Shown: positions 1-5,991 of the stretch, in pieces | Layout of the letters: each line of letters begins with the position of its first letter | Position numbering within the stretch: the stretch's first letter is position 1 | Source: Microcaldota archaeon | GTDB lineage: Archaea; Micrarchaeota; Micrarchaeia; Anstonellales; Anstonellaceae | Length of the DNA stretch: 12,103 bases | Reading direction: 5' to 3' | NCBI GenBank assembly: GCA_026413805.1 | Contig: JAOAKE010000028.1 | Span: 1-12,103 of the forward strand | Position numbers and translations under genes: made by a program | The notes under the pieces: model-generated | What the model was told of the DNA's origin: nothing | Databases searched by the model: none | Seen by the model: only the letters and a program-made list of their open reading frames with translations

Positions 1-27
1 TACAGGAGGATGGCGCTTGAGAAGTGA
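1..27 (+). CDS. C-terminal end of a probable Nop10 rRNA-pseudouridylation protein (partial)
   Basis: The first frame is open from base 1 and ends at the TGA at 25-27, reading YRRMALEK. This resembles the end of archaeal Nop10, which usually finishes with a 'YGEYRR' segment followed by a few charged residues. Nop10 is a small zinc-binding subunit of the H/ACA RNP that guides pseudouridylation of rRNA. The supporting context is that in many archaea nop10 lies directly upstream of a PAC2-family gene, in an operon with aIF2-alpha, and a PAC2 gene starts 4 bases after this stop. Only eight codons are visible, so the call rests on a short match plus gene order and is tentative. Confidence 0.45.
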   Translation, partial: YRRMALEK

Positions 28-31
28 TGTT

Positions 32-793
32 ATGTTTGAGACAGAAGTCATAGAGGTAAAAAAAGTCAAGATGAAAAGCCCAATACTGATTGAGGGGCTT
101 CCCGGCATTGGGCTGGTTGGGAAAATAGCAGCAGACCACCTCATTCGCGAGATTAAGGCAGAGAAGGTAGCCGACCTAATCTCTCCGCATTTCCCCCACC
201 AAGTAATAATGCAGAAAAACGGCGTAATGAGGATGATAAAGAACCGCTTCTATCATTACAACGGCAAGAAAAACGACCTGCTTATACTTGTGGGGGACGT
301 GCAGGCAGTTACTTCTGAGGCGCAGTATGAGGTTACAGGAAAGATGCTGGATTATGCGCAAAAGAAAGGCGTGAAGTTCATAATCACCCTTGGCGGGTAT
401 GGGACAGGGAGGGTGCAGCCTTCCCCCCGAGTTTTCGGCATAGTGACTCACAAGCCACTGGTTGAGCGCTTCAAGAAACACGGGATTATATTCGGCGAGG
501 CAAAGGGCTCAATAATCGGCGCAGCAGGCCTTCTTTTGGGAATGGGCAAGGTGCGCGGCATGCAAGGGCTCTGCCTGATGGGCGAGACTCACGGAGGCTT
601 TGTTGACCCGAAATCAGCGCAGGCAGTCTTGGAGACGCTCTCCAAGATACTTGAAATAAAGGTAGACACCAAAAAGCTTGACGAGCGCGCAAAGGAGAGC
701 GAGGCATTTGCAAAGAAAATGGAAAAGGAGGCACTGGCTGCCAAGGGAATGCCAATTGAGCACACAAAGCACGACCTAAGCTACATACGCTGA
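32..793 (+). CDS. PAC2-family (proteasome assembly chaperone-like) protein
   Basis: This 253-residue protein belongs to the archaeal PAC2 family (COG2047), related to eukaryotic proteasome assembly chaperone 2. The archaeal members have no firmly established role. Visible family marks are the N-terminal GLPGIGLVGK loop (residues 22-31), a central VGDVQ strand followed by a TLGGYGTG loop (119-126), a GSIIGAAGLLLGMG segment (159-172), and the GETHGGFVDPKSA motif (184-196) before a charged helical C-terminus. Length fits the family. I chose ATG at 32 because alignment to family members begins here; an in-frame TTG at 17 would add five residues. AGGAGG at 4-9 is probably too far upstream to serve this ATG, so coupling to the preceding gene, which ends 4 bases earlier, is likely. 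Confidence 0.88.
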   Translation: MFETEVIEVKKVKMKSPILIEGLPGIGLVGKIAADHLIREIKAEKVADLISPHFPHQVIMQKNGVMRMIKNRFYHYNGKKNDLLILVGDVQAVTSEAQYEVTGKMLDYAQKKGVKFIITLGGYGTGRVQPSPRVFGIVTHKPLVERFKKHGIIFGEAKGSIIGAAGLLLGMGKVRGMQGLCLMGETHGGFVDPKSAQAVLETLSKILEIKVDTKKLDERAKESEAFAKKMEKEALAAKGMPIEHTKHDLSYIR

Positions 794-797
794 ATTT

Positions 798-1553
798 CTA
801 AAAGAGCAATTCAGTGCAAATTGCCTTCTTTCCCAAAAGCAGCGCCTCAACTCTCCTTGCCTTTGCGGCATTCACGATGAAGCAAGGAACTTTCAAGGCA
901 GAAAGCTCCATTATTTTGCCAGCCATCCCCCCTGTGACATCAGGGGTGCCAGAGCCTGCCAAGTGCCTTTTTATCTTCTCAAAATTTTTCGCAGTAACCC
1001 TCCTTACTAACTTGCCATTTGCCAAAACCCCGTCAACATTGGTGGCGAAAATCACCCGCCGAGCATTTTTTCCCAAATATGCAGTGATTTGGTCGCCCGA
1101 GCAGACAGAATAGCCCAGCTCCTCGTCCATTACCATGTCACCATAAAGAATGGGCATCTTGCCTTCTGAGAGCGCCTCAAATACAGGCGAGCAGTCAAAC
1201 TCCTGTATCCTCTTGTTCTTTGAAACAACCAGCGAATGCGGGGCAATTGAAACTGCCGGCACTCCCTCTTTTTTCAAGGCAGACTCAACCAAGAATGAAA
1301 GCTTGGCGCAAGACTCCTGCACCTTTTTGCAGGCCCTTTGCTGCTCCATCGTCCGCACGCCATCGTTTATCCCGTATTTGATTACAAGCGGGTGCCCAAA
1401 AGAGCCTGCCCCATGCACCAGCACAATGTCGCGCACGCCTTCCTCCCAGGCCCTTGCAACTTCCTTTGCCAGCCTTGAAATTGCCCTTTTGTCTGCCTGC
1501 ATGAAGCCTTCCTTTTTTGTAATCACGCTGCCTCCCAGCTTGAGTATCTGCAT
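798..1553 (-). CDS. isopentenyl phosphate kinase
   Basis: This amino-acid-kinase-fold enzyme phosphorylates isopentenyl phosphate (IP) with ATP to isopentenyl diphosphate, the last step of the modified archaeal mevalonate pathway. The 251 residues show the N-terminal KLGGSVIT phosphate loop with Lys5, and HGAGSFGH (47-54), whose final His54 matches the catalytic histidine that distinguishes IPKs from glutamate and uridylate kinases. Also present are YGDMV (137-141), GDQI (153-156), the TNVDGVL nucleotide loop (171-177, usually TDVDGVL) and TPDVTGGM (203-210). Length is typical. It is transcribed divergently from the ubiX homolog and converges on the PAC2 gene, with four bases between the two stops. 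Reading on the minus strand, an AGAGG lies about 6 bases before the ATG, and a TATA-like TTTAAA is about 25 bases upstream. Confidence 0.95.
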   Translation of the reverse strand: MQILKLGGSVITKKEGFMQADKRAISRLAKEVARAWEEGVRDIVLVHGAGSFGHPLVIKYGINDGVRTMEQQRACKKVQESCAKLSFLVESALKKEGVPAVSIAPHSLVVSKNKRIQEFDCSPVFEALSEGKMPILYGDMVMDEELGYSVCSGDQITAYLGKNARRVIFATNVDGVLANGKLVRRVTAKNFEKIKRHLAGSGTPDVTGGMAGKIMELSALKVPCFIVNAAKARRVEALLLGKKAICTELLF

Positions 1554-1573
1554 GCTTGCCTCTTGGAAAAATC

Positions 1574-1583
1574 AATTTAAAAT
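1574..1583. promoter_or_regulatory. Shared TATA-like element between ipk and the ubiX homolog
   Basis: AATTTAAAAT has a symmetric TTTAAA core centred near 1578.5. The centre is about 25 bases from the start codon of isopentenyl phosphate kinase (minus) and about 26 bases from the ATG of the ubiX homolog (plus). Archaeal transcription normally starts about 25 bases downstream of the TATA centre, so both transcripts would begin at or near their start codons (leaderless or nearly so). No second AT-rich element is present in the 51-base gap. That this acts as a bidirectional promoter is an inference. Confidence 0.55.
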
Positions 1584-1604
1584 GGTGCGGGCAAAAACTG
1601 GGTG

Positions 1605-2150
1605 ATGCGAATTTTGGTTGCAATTACAGGCGCTTCAGGGATAGCCTACGCCTTGCGGCTAATTGAGGCTTTGAAAAAGGCAAGGCACGAAGTCTTTGTT
1701 GTAGCCTCGCAAGGGGCAAGGAAGGTTGCGCAGGCAGAGGGCGAAAGGCTGCCTGCAAGCGACTTTGAGGAGGACGACCTGTCCGCGCCCTTTTCCTCAG
1801 GCTCGCACAAGTTTGATGCCATGGCCATAGTCCCCTGCTCCCTCAAGACACTTGGCGAGATAGCAAACGGAGTCGGAAGCAACCTAATTTCCCGAGCAGC
1901 AGAGGTGTGCCTAAAGGAGAGGCGAAAGCTCATTTTGGTGGTTCGCGAAACTCCCCTTTCTTACATAGCAATCAAAAACATGGAGTCGGTGACTTTGGCA
2001 GGGGCAGTGGTGCTGCCTGCCTGCCCGGGCTTTTACCACAAGCCAAAAAAAGTGCAGGACTTGGTTGATTTTGTGGTGGGAAAAACACTGGACCAGCTCG
2101 GGGTTGAGAACAACCTTTTCAAGAGATGGAAAGGTAAAAATAGCGAATGA
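1605..2150 (+). CDS. ubiX: UbiX-type flavin prenyltransferase (prenyl-FMN synthase)
   Basis: This enzyme joins a dimethylallyl group from dimethylallyl (mono)phosphate to FMN, giving the prenylated FMN that UbiD-family decarboxylases need. The 181-residue protein shows the Rossmann-like start with TGASG (8-12), a DDLSAPFSSGSHKFDAMAI segment (57-75), and PCSLKTLGEIANG (77-89). It also has RAAEVCLKERRKLILVVRETP (98-118), which carries the arginines that bind the prenyl phosphate, and GFYHKPK (142-148). The terminal LDQLGV...KRW signature is present. Length matches the family. ATG at 1605 is chosen over GTG at 1602 because MRILVAITGASG is the usual start. A UbiD-type gene follows after 58 bases, so the cofactor maker and its client enzyme are paired. 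In an archaeon with ipk and acnX beside it, the client is most likely anhydromevalonate phosphate decarboxylase rather than a quinone-pathway enzyme. Confidence 0.93.
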   Translation: MRILVAITGASGIAYALRLIEALKKARHEVFVVASQGARKVAQAEGERLPASDFEEDDLSAPFSSGSHKFDAMAIVPCSLKTLGEIANGVGSNLISRAAEVCLKERRKLILVVRETPLSYIAIKNMESVTLAGAVVLPACPGFYHKPKKVQDLVDFVVGKTLDQLGVENNLFKRWKGKNSE

Positions 2151-2208
2151 TTTTGAAAAAAAATTGGCGAGATGGCGCTTGCGAACGAATTTGGAAAAGG
2201 TGAAGCCA

Positions 2209-3507
2209 ATGCTGTCCTTTAGGGGCTTTGTAGAAAAACTGCGTAACGATGGCAAATTGATTGAGTTGAAAAAAGAGGCATCCTTGGACTTGGAACTGGC
2301 ATCAATAATGAAGGAGCTGGACGGAAGGCCCGTCTATACAGAAAAAATAGCCGGGCTTCCAGGGGCGCGGGCAGCGGGCAATGTCTTTTCCACAAGAGAG
2401 CTGGTGGCAGACTACTTGGGCGTGAAAAAAGAGGGGCTTGTCAAAAAATTGATGCATGCAATTGAAAATCCAAGCAAGCCTGCGCTTGTGCAGTCTGCCC
2501 CTGTCCTTGAGGCAACTGAAAGCGAAGTTGATTTGTCCAAGCTCCCAATCCCAGTGCATGCCCCAAAAGACGGCGGGCCATATTTCTCCTCTGCAATAGT
2601 GATAGCAAACGACTCGGAGTATGGGAGGAACTGCTCTTTTCACAGGCTGATGGTAATTGGGAAAAACAAGGTAGTTGCCCGCATTTTAAAGAGGCACCTT
2701 GACCAATTCATAAGCAGGGCAGGGGGCGAGCTGGATGTTGCAATAGTCATCGGCGCTCCGATAAATGTCCTTCTTGCAGCCGCCACTTCTGTTGAGATTG
2801 GCAAAGACGAGCTTGCAATAGCGAATACTCTTTCGCCTCTCCAAACAGTCAGGCTAGAAAATGGAATTGAGGTGCCTGCCGATGCCGAGTATGCCATTGA
2901 GGCGAAAATCACAAGAGAACTGGCAGACGAGGGCCCATTTGTTGACTTAACCGAAACATACGATATTGTAAGAAAGCAACCTATAGTTGAGATAAAAAAA
3001 ATCCACCACCGCAAAAGCCCCATCTGGCATGTCCTCCTGCCTGGCGGCTTGGAGCACAAAATACTGATGGGGATGCCCCGCGAGCCGACAATATGGCAAG
3101 AGGTGGGCAAATCCTGCGAATGCACAGGAGTGAACATCACCCCTGGAGGCTGCTCCTGGCTGCATGCAGTAGTTTCAATAAAAAAGAAAAGCGAGGAGGA
3201 CGGCAAAAAGGCAATTGAAGCCGCATTCAGGGGGCACAAGTCGCTAAAGCACGTCGTTGTCGTGGATGACGAAATAGACATTTATGACCCTGCATCAGTG
3301 GAGTGGGCAATTGCCACTCGCGTTCAGGCAGACAAGGACGTTATAATAAAGCCGAACGAGAAGGGCTCCTCGCTTGACCCCTCAGCAGACCCCCATACTT
3401 ATGCAACCTGCAAGATGGGAATTGATGCGACAAAGCCCCTTGTGGCGCACGGAAAGAATTTTGAGAGGGCTGAATGGAAAAAGGTAGATGCAAAAAAATA
3501 CCTCTGA
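2209..3507 (+). CDS. UbiD-type decarboxylase, probable anhydromevalonate phosphate decarboxylase
   Basis: This UbiD-family prenyl-FMN-dependent decarboxylase is inferred to convert trans-anhydromevalonate 5-phosphate to isopentenyl phosphate and CO2. From ATG 2209 it has 432 residues. The start is supported by AGGTGA five bases upstream and by MLSFRGFVEKL, a typical family beginning; an open frame extends further upstream without similarity. Visible marks are NCSFHRLMVIGKNK (141-154) with the conserved Arg146, GAPINVLLAAATS (182-194), EGPFVD (241-246), IWHVLLPGGLEHK (272-284), and VVVDDEIDIYDPASVEWAIATR (350-371). The Arg/Glu/Glu active-site set of fungal Fdc1 (R173, E277, E282) maps to R146, E241 and D246, so the last acid is Asp. 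The substrate call rests on the neighbours (ubiX, ipk, aconitase X). Other UbiD substrates cannot be excluded from sequence alone. Confidence 0.9.
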   Translation: MLSFRGFVEKLRNDGKLIELKKEASLDLELASIMKELDGRPVYTEKIAGLPGARAAGNVFSTRELVADYLGVKKEGLVKKLMHAIENPSKPALVQSAPVLEATESEVDLSKLPIPVHAPKDGGPYFSSAIVIANDSEYGRNCSFHRLMVIGKNKVVARILKRHLDQFISRAGGELDVAIVIGAPINVLLAAATSVEIGKDELAIANTLSPLQTVRLENGIEVPADAEYAIEAKITRELADEGPFVDLTETYDIVRKQPIVEIKKIHHRKSPIWHVLLPGGLEHKILMGMPREPTIWQEVGKSCECTGVNITPGGCSWLHAVVSIKKKSEEDGKKAIEAAFRGHKSLKHVVVVDDEIDIYDPASVEWAIATRVQADKDVIIKPNEKGSSLDPSADPHTYATCKMGIDATKPLVAHGKNFERAEWKKVDAKKYL

Positions 3508-3510
3508 GGC

Positions 3511-3731
3511 ATGGCTGTGGAAGGGCTAAACAAGGCTTGGAAATCTACCTGCAAAGTGCTGCTTGGCGAAGAAATAGGTGACCTGGCAGACAGGAGTACA
3601 TGAAGGTAAAAAAGCTGGTGCTTTCAGAAATTTGCAAGATGCTGGAAGAAAAATATTGTGCTGAGCCAAGTATTTTTAATGCATCTTGCTACCGAAAATC
3701 AAAAATAAAAGCTGCACTAAGGATTAAATAA
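3511..3731 (+). pseudogene. Two short overlapping ORFs, possibly one frameshifted small gene
   Basis: The 245-base gap between the UbiD-type gene and the next gene holds two short reading frames. The first (3511-3603, 30 residues) contains WKSTCKVLLGEEIGDL. The second (3600-3731, 43 residues) begins MKVKKLVLSEICKMLEEKY and overlaps the first by four bases (ATGA). Upstream of its ATG the second frame also reads QEY, so GDLAD from the first frame would run on smoothly as QEYMKVKKLV if the frame shifted around 3585-3593. From memory, WxxxCKVLxGEExGxL resembles the opening of small uncharacterised archaeal proteins, but I cannot verify this. Either this is a decayed or frameshifted gene of about 74 codons, or two coupled micro-ORFs. 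The first ATG lacks a well-spaced ribosome binding site. Confidence 0.35.
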
Positions 3732-3732
3732 T
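3723..3732 (+). promoter_or_regulatory. TATA-like element before the two-helix membrane protein gene
   Basis: ATTAAATAAT is centred about 25 bases before the ATG at 3753, the usual archaeal TATA to start-site distance. It could drive the membrane protein, aconitase X and lipoprotein genes as a unit separate from ubiX-ubiD. Another AT-rich stretch, TATTTTTAAT at 3670-3679, is an alternative that would leave a leader able to use the AGGTGA at 3742-3747. Only sequence pattern and spacing support this. Confidence 0.35.
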
Positions 3733-3752
3733 GCAGCATTCAGGTGATGGCA

Positions 3753-4322
3753 ATGATTGACGAAAAAGACTTGTCTTGGAATATTCCGCCAATTGCGCTT
3801 GTGGCATATGCAATTTCCATAATCGCAATCCTCATTTTGCTTATCGTCTTCCCCATATGCGCCATCCCTATTGCCTTGGCGGTAATTTTGAGGGTTTACT
3901 ACGTGCAGTTCGTGGTGAATAAGAAAAAGAAAGAGGCTTTAGCAGCATTTTACAACTCGCTTAGCCCCGAAGACAGGCAGCGGTGCTTCTTGCAGAGGTA
4001 CGACTCTCCCACGAGCATGTTAGCCAACTTTCTCCTGCCAATTGACAAAATAGAAGACTACCGCATACTTTCTTTTAGGCCCGATGCGATTGAAATACAC
4101 GAATTTGCAGGGACAAACACCCTGCCAACAAAAAAGATTTATTCTCGCGAGAAAATAGACAGCATTGTTAAAAATGACCTAAAGATTATGAGAAACATCC
4201 GCTTTGATCTGAGAAATGAAGATGGAAAAATAGAAAACCTGTTTGTCTTTTCCCACACTACCAAGCACTTTGAACAGATGGAGCAGCTTGTAAATGAATA
4301 CTATGCAGGGCTCATAAAATAG
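3753..4322 (+). CDS. Unknown two-helix membrane protein with a possible PH-like domain
   Basis: I do not recognise this 189-residue protein. Two hydrophobic helices (about residues 12-33 and 35-54) form a hairpin with a proline between them. A basic KKKK stretch (57-60) follows, then a soluble part of about 130 residues, probably cytoplasmic. That part is rich in alternating beta-type segments (EDYRILSFRPDAIEIHEF, then IRFDLRNEDGKIENLFVF) and ends in a helix (HFEQMEQLVNEYYAGL). This layout recalls bacterial PH-like (bPH/DUF304-type) membrane proteins, but that is only a structural impression. ATG 3753 is chosen over GTG 3744 and ATG 3747 because AGGTGA at 3742-3747 sits five bases before it, the same arrangement as at the UbiD-type gene. 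Its place between two pathway steps suggests a link to isoprenoid or membrane lipid biology, unproven. Confidence 0.75.
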   Translation: MIDEKDLSWNIPPIALVAYAISIIAILILLIVFPICAIPIALAVILRVYYVQFVVNKKKKEALAAFYNSLSPEDRQRCFLQRYDSPTSMLANFLLPIDKIEDYRILSFRPDAIEIHEFAGTNTLPTKKIYSREKIDSIVKNDLKIMRNIRFDLRNEDGKIENLFVFSHTTKHFEQMEQLVNEYYAGLIK

Positions 4323-4326
4323 GGCT

Positions 4327-4425
4327 ATGGCGCGACCTGCAAAATCCAGCTTGCAAAAGAAGAAAGGCAAGCACTTGGCTGCAAATTGGGAGAAGGAGCT
4401 GGTGCAAGCGAATGGAATTGACTAG
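4327..4425 (+). CDS. Possible small basic protein upstream of and overlapping the aconitase X gene
   Basis: A 32-residue ORF begins at ATG 4327, four bases after the preceding stop. It ends at TAG 4423-4425, overlapping the first codons of the aconitase X gene by 14 bases in another frame. The product is Lys-rich (a QKKKGKH stretch) with no recognisable domain. It fills almost the whole intergenic gap, and its end carries the ribosome binding site of the next gene, so it could serve translational coupling. It may equally be chance. No good ribosome binding site is visible. Confidence 0.25.
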   Translation: MARPAKSSLQKKKGKHLAANWEKELVQANGID

Positions 4426-5590
4426 GCGCGAACAGCAGATGCTTAACGGAGAGCTTGGAGAGGCAGTGCAGCAGTCAATGGAAATACTGGTGGCGCTTGG
4501 AAAAATTTATGGCGCAAAAAGCATGATTCCGATTTCTTCTTCGCAGGTTGCAGGGGTTTCCTACAAAACGATTGGCGACGCAGGGCTAGAATATTTGAAG
4601 GATATTGCAAAAAAGGGCGCAAGGGTGGGGGTTCCGACCTTTCTCAACCCAGCAGGCATGGACCGAAGGCAGTGGAGGCAGCTGCGCATACCGGCAAAAT
4701 TTGCAAAAAAGCAGCTTGAAATCCTTCGCGCTTATTCAAAAATGGGGATAATGGCAAGCTGTACCTGCACTCCCTACTTGGCTGGCATCCGCCCCAAAAG
4801 AGGCGAGCATGTCGCATGGTCCGAGTCCTCTGCTGTTGCGTTTGCAAATTCTGTCCTTGGGGCGCGGACAAACCGGGAAGGCGGTCCCTCGGCTCTTGCA
4901 GCTGCAATCTGTGGGGTGACTCCTAATTATGGCCTGCACCTTGATGAGAACCGAGTGGCAGGCTTTGTGGTGAGGGTAGAGGCTGAACTGAAAACAGCCG
5001 CTGACTTTGGCGCGCTGGGATATGCAATAGGCGAGATGGCAAAAGGAAGGAACGTCGCATTTGCAGGGATAAAGTCAGCCTCAGAAGACCAGCTAAAGTC
5101 CCTTGGCGCTGCAATTGCTGCAACTGGCTCAACCGCGCTTTTCTATGTCAAGGGGATAACTCCTGAATATGTGGAAGGCGAGGCAGCCGAAGAGGTTGCA
5201 TTCACGCAGCGCGAGCTTGAAGAGACAAAGGAAAAAATGGGAGTGCCTGAACAGCCCCAGCTTGTTGCAATCGGCTGCCCGCATGCCTCAATTGAAGAGA
5301 TAAGGGAAGTGGCGCAGCTTGTAAAAGGCAAAAGGCTTGCCTGTGACTTGTGGGTTTGCACAGCGCGAAAGAACAAGGAGAGGGCAGACAGGCTGGGCTA
5401 CACTGCGGCGATTGAAAAGGCAGGCGGGAAGATAGTCGCAGACACCTGCATGGTGGTTTGCCCGATTGAAGATATGGGCTACAGGGCAACTGCCACAAAT
5501 TCTGGAAAATCTGCCAAATACCTCCCTTCAATGTGCGGGCAGAAGGTTGTCTTTGGCGACTTGAAGGACATAATACGGGTGAAGAAATGA
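4412..5590 (+). CDS. Aconitase X catalytic (large) subunit, probable phosphomevalonate dehydratase
   Basis: This is the large subunit of archaeal aconitase X (AcnX, DUF521), the metal-cluster enzyme that dehydrates mevalonate 5-phosphate to trans-anhydromevalonate 5-phosphate. The 392-residue protein opens with the family signature LTRREQQMLNGELGEAVQ. It shows SSSQVAGVSYKTIGDAGLE (42-60), PTFLNPAGMD (75-84), SCTCTPYLAGIRPKRGEHVAWSESSAV (116-142), NSVLGARTNREGG (146-158) and IGCPHAS (287-293). The C-terminal ADTCMVVCPIE (343-353) and SGKSAKYLPSMCGQ (364-377) are also present. Cys117, Cys119, Cys289, Cys346 and Cys375 are candidate iron-sulfur ligands; which are used is not decidable here. Length is normal for the family. 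Its stop overlaps the small-subunit start (ATGA), so the two subunits should be made together. Bacterial AcnX enzymes acting on hydroxyproline are an alternative, less likely given the neighbours. Confidence 0.93.
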   Translation: MELTRREQQMLNGELGEAVQQSMEILVALGKIYGAKSMIPISSSQVAGVSYKTIGDAGLEYLKDIAKKGARVGVPTFLNPAGMDRRQWRQLRIPAKFAKKQLEILRAYSKMGIMASCTCTPYLAGIRPKRGEHVAWSESSAVAFANSVLGARTNREGGPSALAAAICGVTPNYGLHLDENRVAGFVVRVEAELKTAADFGALGYAIGEMAKGRNVAFAGIKSASEDQLKSLGAAIAATGSTALFYVKGITPEYVEGEAAEEVAFTQRELEETKEKMGVPEQPQLVAIGCPHASIEEIREVAQLVKGKRLACDLWVCTARKNKERADRLGYTAAIEKAGGKIVADTCMVVCPIEDMGYRATATNSGKSAKYLPSMCGQKVVFGDLKDIIRVKK

Positions 5591-5991
5591 TTGTGAAGGG
5601 AAGGGCGATTAGCAGGGGGGTTGGCAGGGGAAAAGTGCTGCTCAGCAAGGATGCGATTTCGTTTTTAGGCGGAGTAGATGCAAAGACGGGGGTGGTGATA
5701 GAAAAGGGCCACTGCCTTGAGGGAAAATGCATAGCAGGGAGGGTGCTTGTTTTCCCAAGGGGCAAGGGCTCAACAGTAGGCTCATATGTGATGCTTCAGC
5801 TTGCGAAAAACAGAAAGGCCCCGGCGGCGATAATCAACTTGGAGGCAGAGCCCATAGTTGCAGTTGGGGCGATAATTTCCAAAATTCCGCTTGTGGACAA
5901 ATTGGGGCGCGACCACTATGCGCTCCTCAAAGACGGCATGGAAGTAAAAGTGGATGGAAAAAAAGGCGAAATTGAAATTTTTGGAAAGTGA
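5587..5991 (+). CDS. Aconitase X swivel (small) subunit, probable phosphomevalonate dehydratase
   Basis: This 134-residue protein is the DUF126 swivelling-domain partner of the aconitase X large subunit. In other AcnX-type enzymes the two are fused or encoded side by side. Visible marks are the start MIVKGRAISRGVGRGKVLLS, GHCLEGKCIAGRVLVFPRGKGST (41-63) with the likely active-site Ser62 in GKGST, and the AAIINLEAEPIVAVGAIIS segment (80-98). The end carries a typical KDGMEVKVDGKKGEIEI turn. ATG 5587 overlaps the large-subunit stop by four bases (ATGA), which fixes the start; the open frame extending upstream is only readthrough of the large-subunit region. The complex is expected to be cytoplasmic, passing its product to the UbiD-type decarboxylase encoded about 2 kb upstream. 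Confidence 0.92.
   Translation: MIVKGRAISRGVGRGKVLLSKDAISFLGGVDAKTGVVIEKGHCLEGKCIAGRVLVFPRGKGSTVGSYVMLQLAKNRKAPAAIINLEAEPIVAVGAIISKIPLVDKLGRDHYALLKDGMEVKVDGKKGEIEIFGK

Noticed and set aside
814..1605. Plus-strand open frames opposite the isopentenyl phosphate kinase gene
   Set aside because: They are antisense shadows; the minus-strand frame carries full family motifs, the plus-strand frames none.
2172..2222. 16-codon ORF (MALANEFGKGEANAVL) between the UbiX and UbiD-type genes
   Set aside because: Too short, no ribosome binding site, and it runs through the ribosome binding site and start of the UbiD-type gene. Chance is the simplest explanation.
1605..3507. UbiX and UbiD homologs as ubiquinone or menaquinone (or phenolic acid) genes
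   Set aside because: No quinone or aromatic-acid genes are nearby, while ipk, aconitase X and carS are. The archaeal mevalonate role explains the set better.
4412..5991. Aconitase X as a hydroxyproline dehydratase
   Set aside because: That role is known in bacteria alongside proline catabolism genes. None is present, and the split-subunit archaeal form sits with isoprenoid genes.
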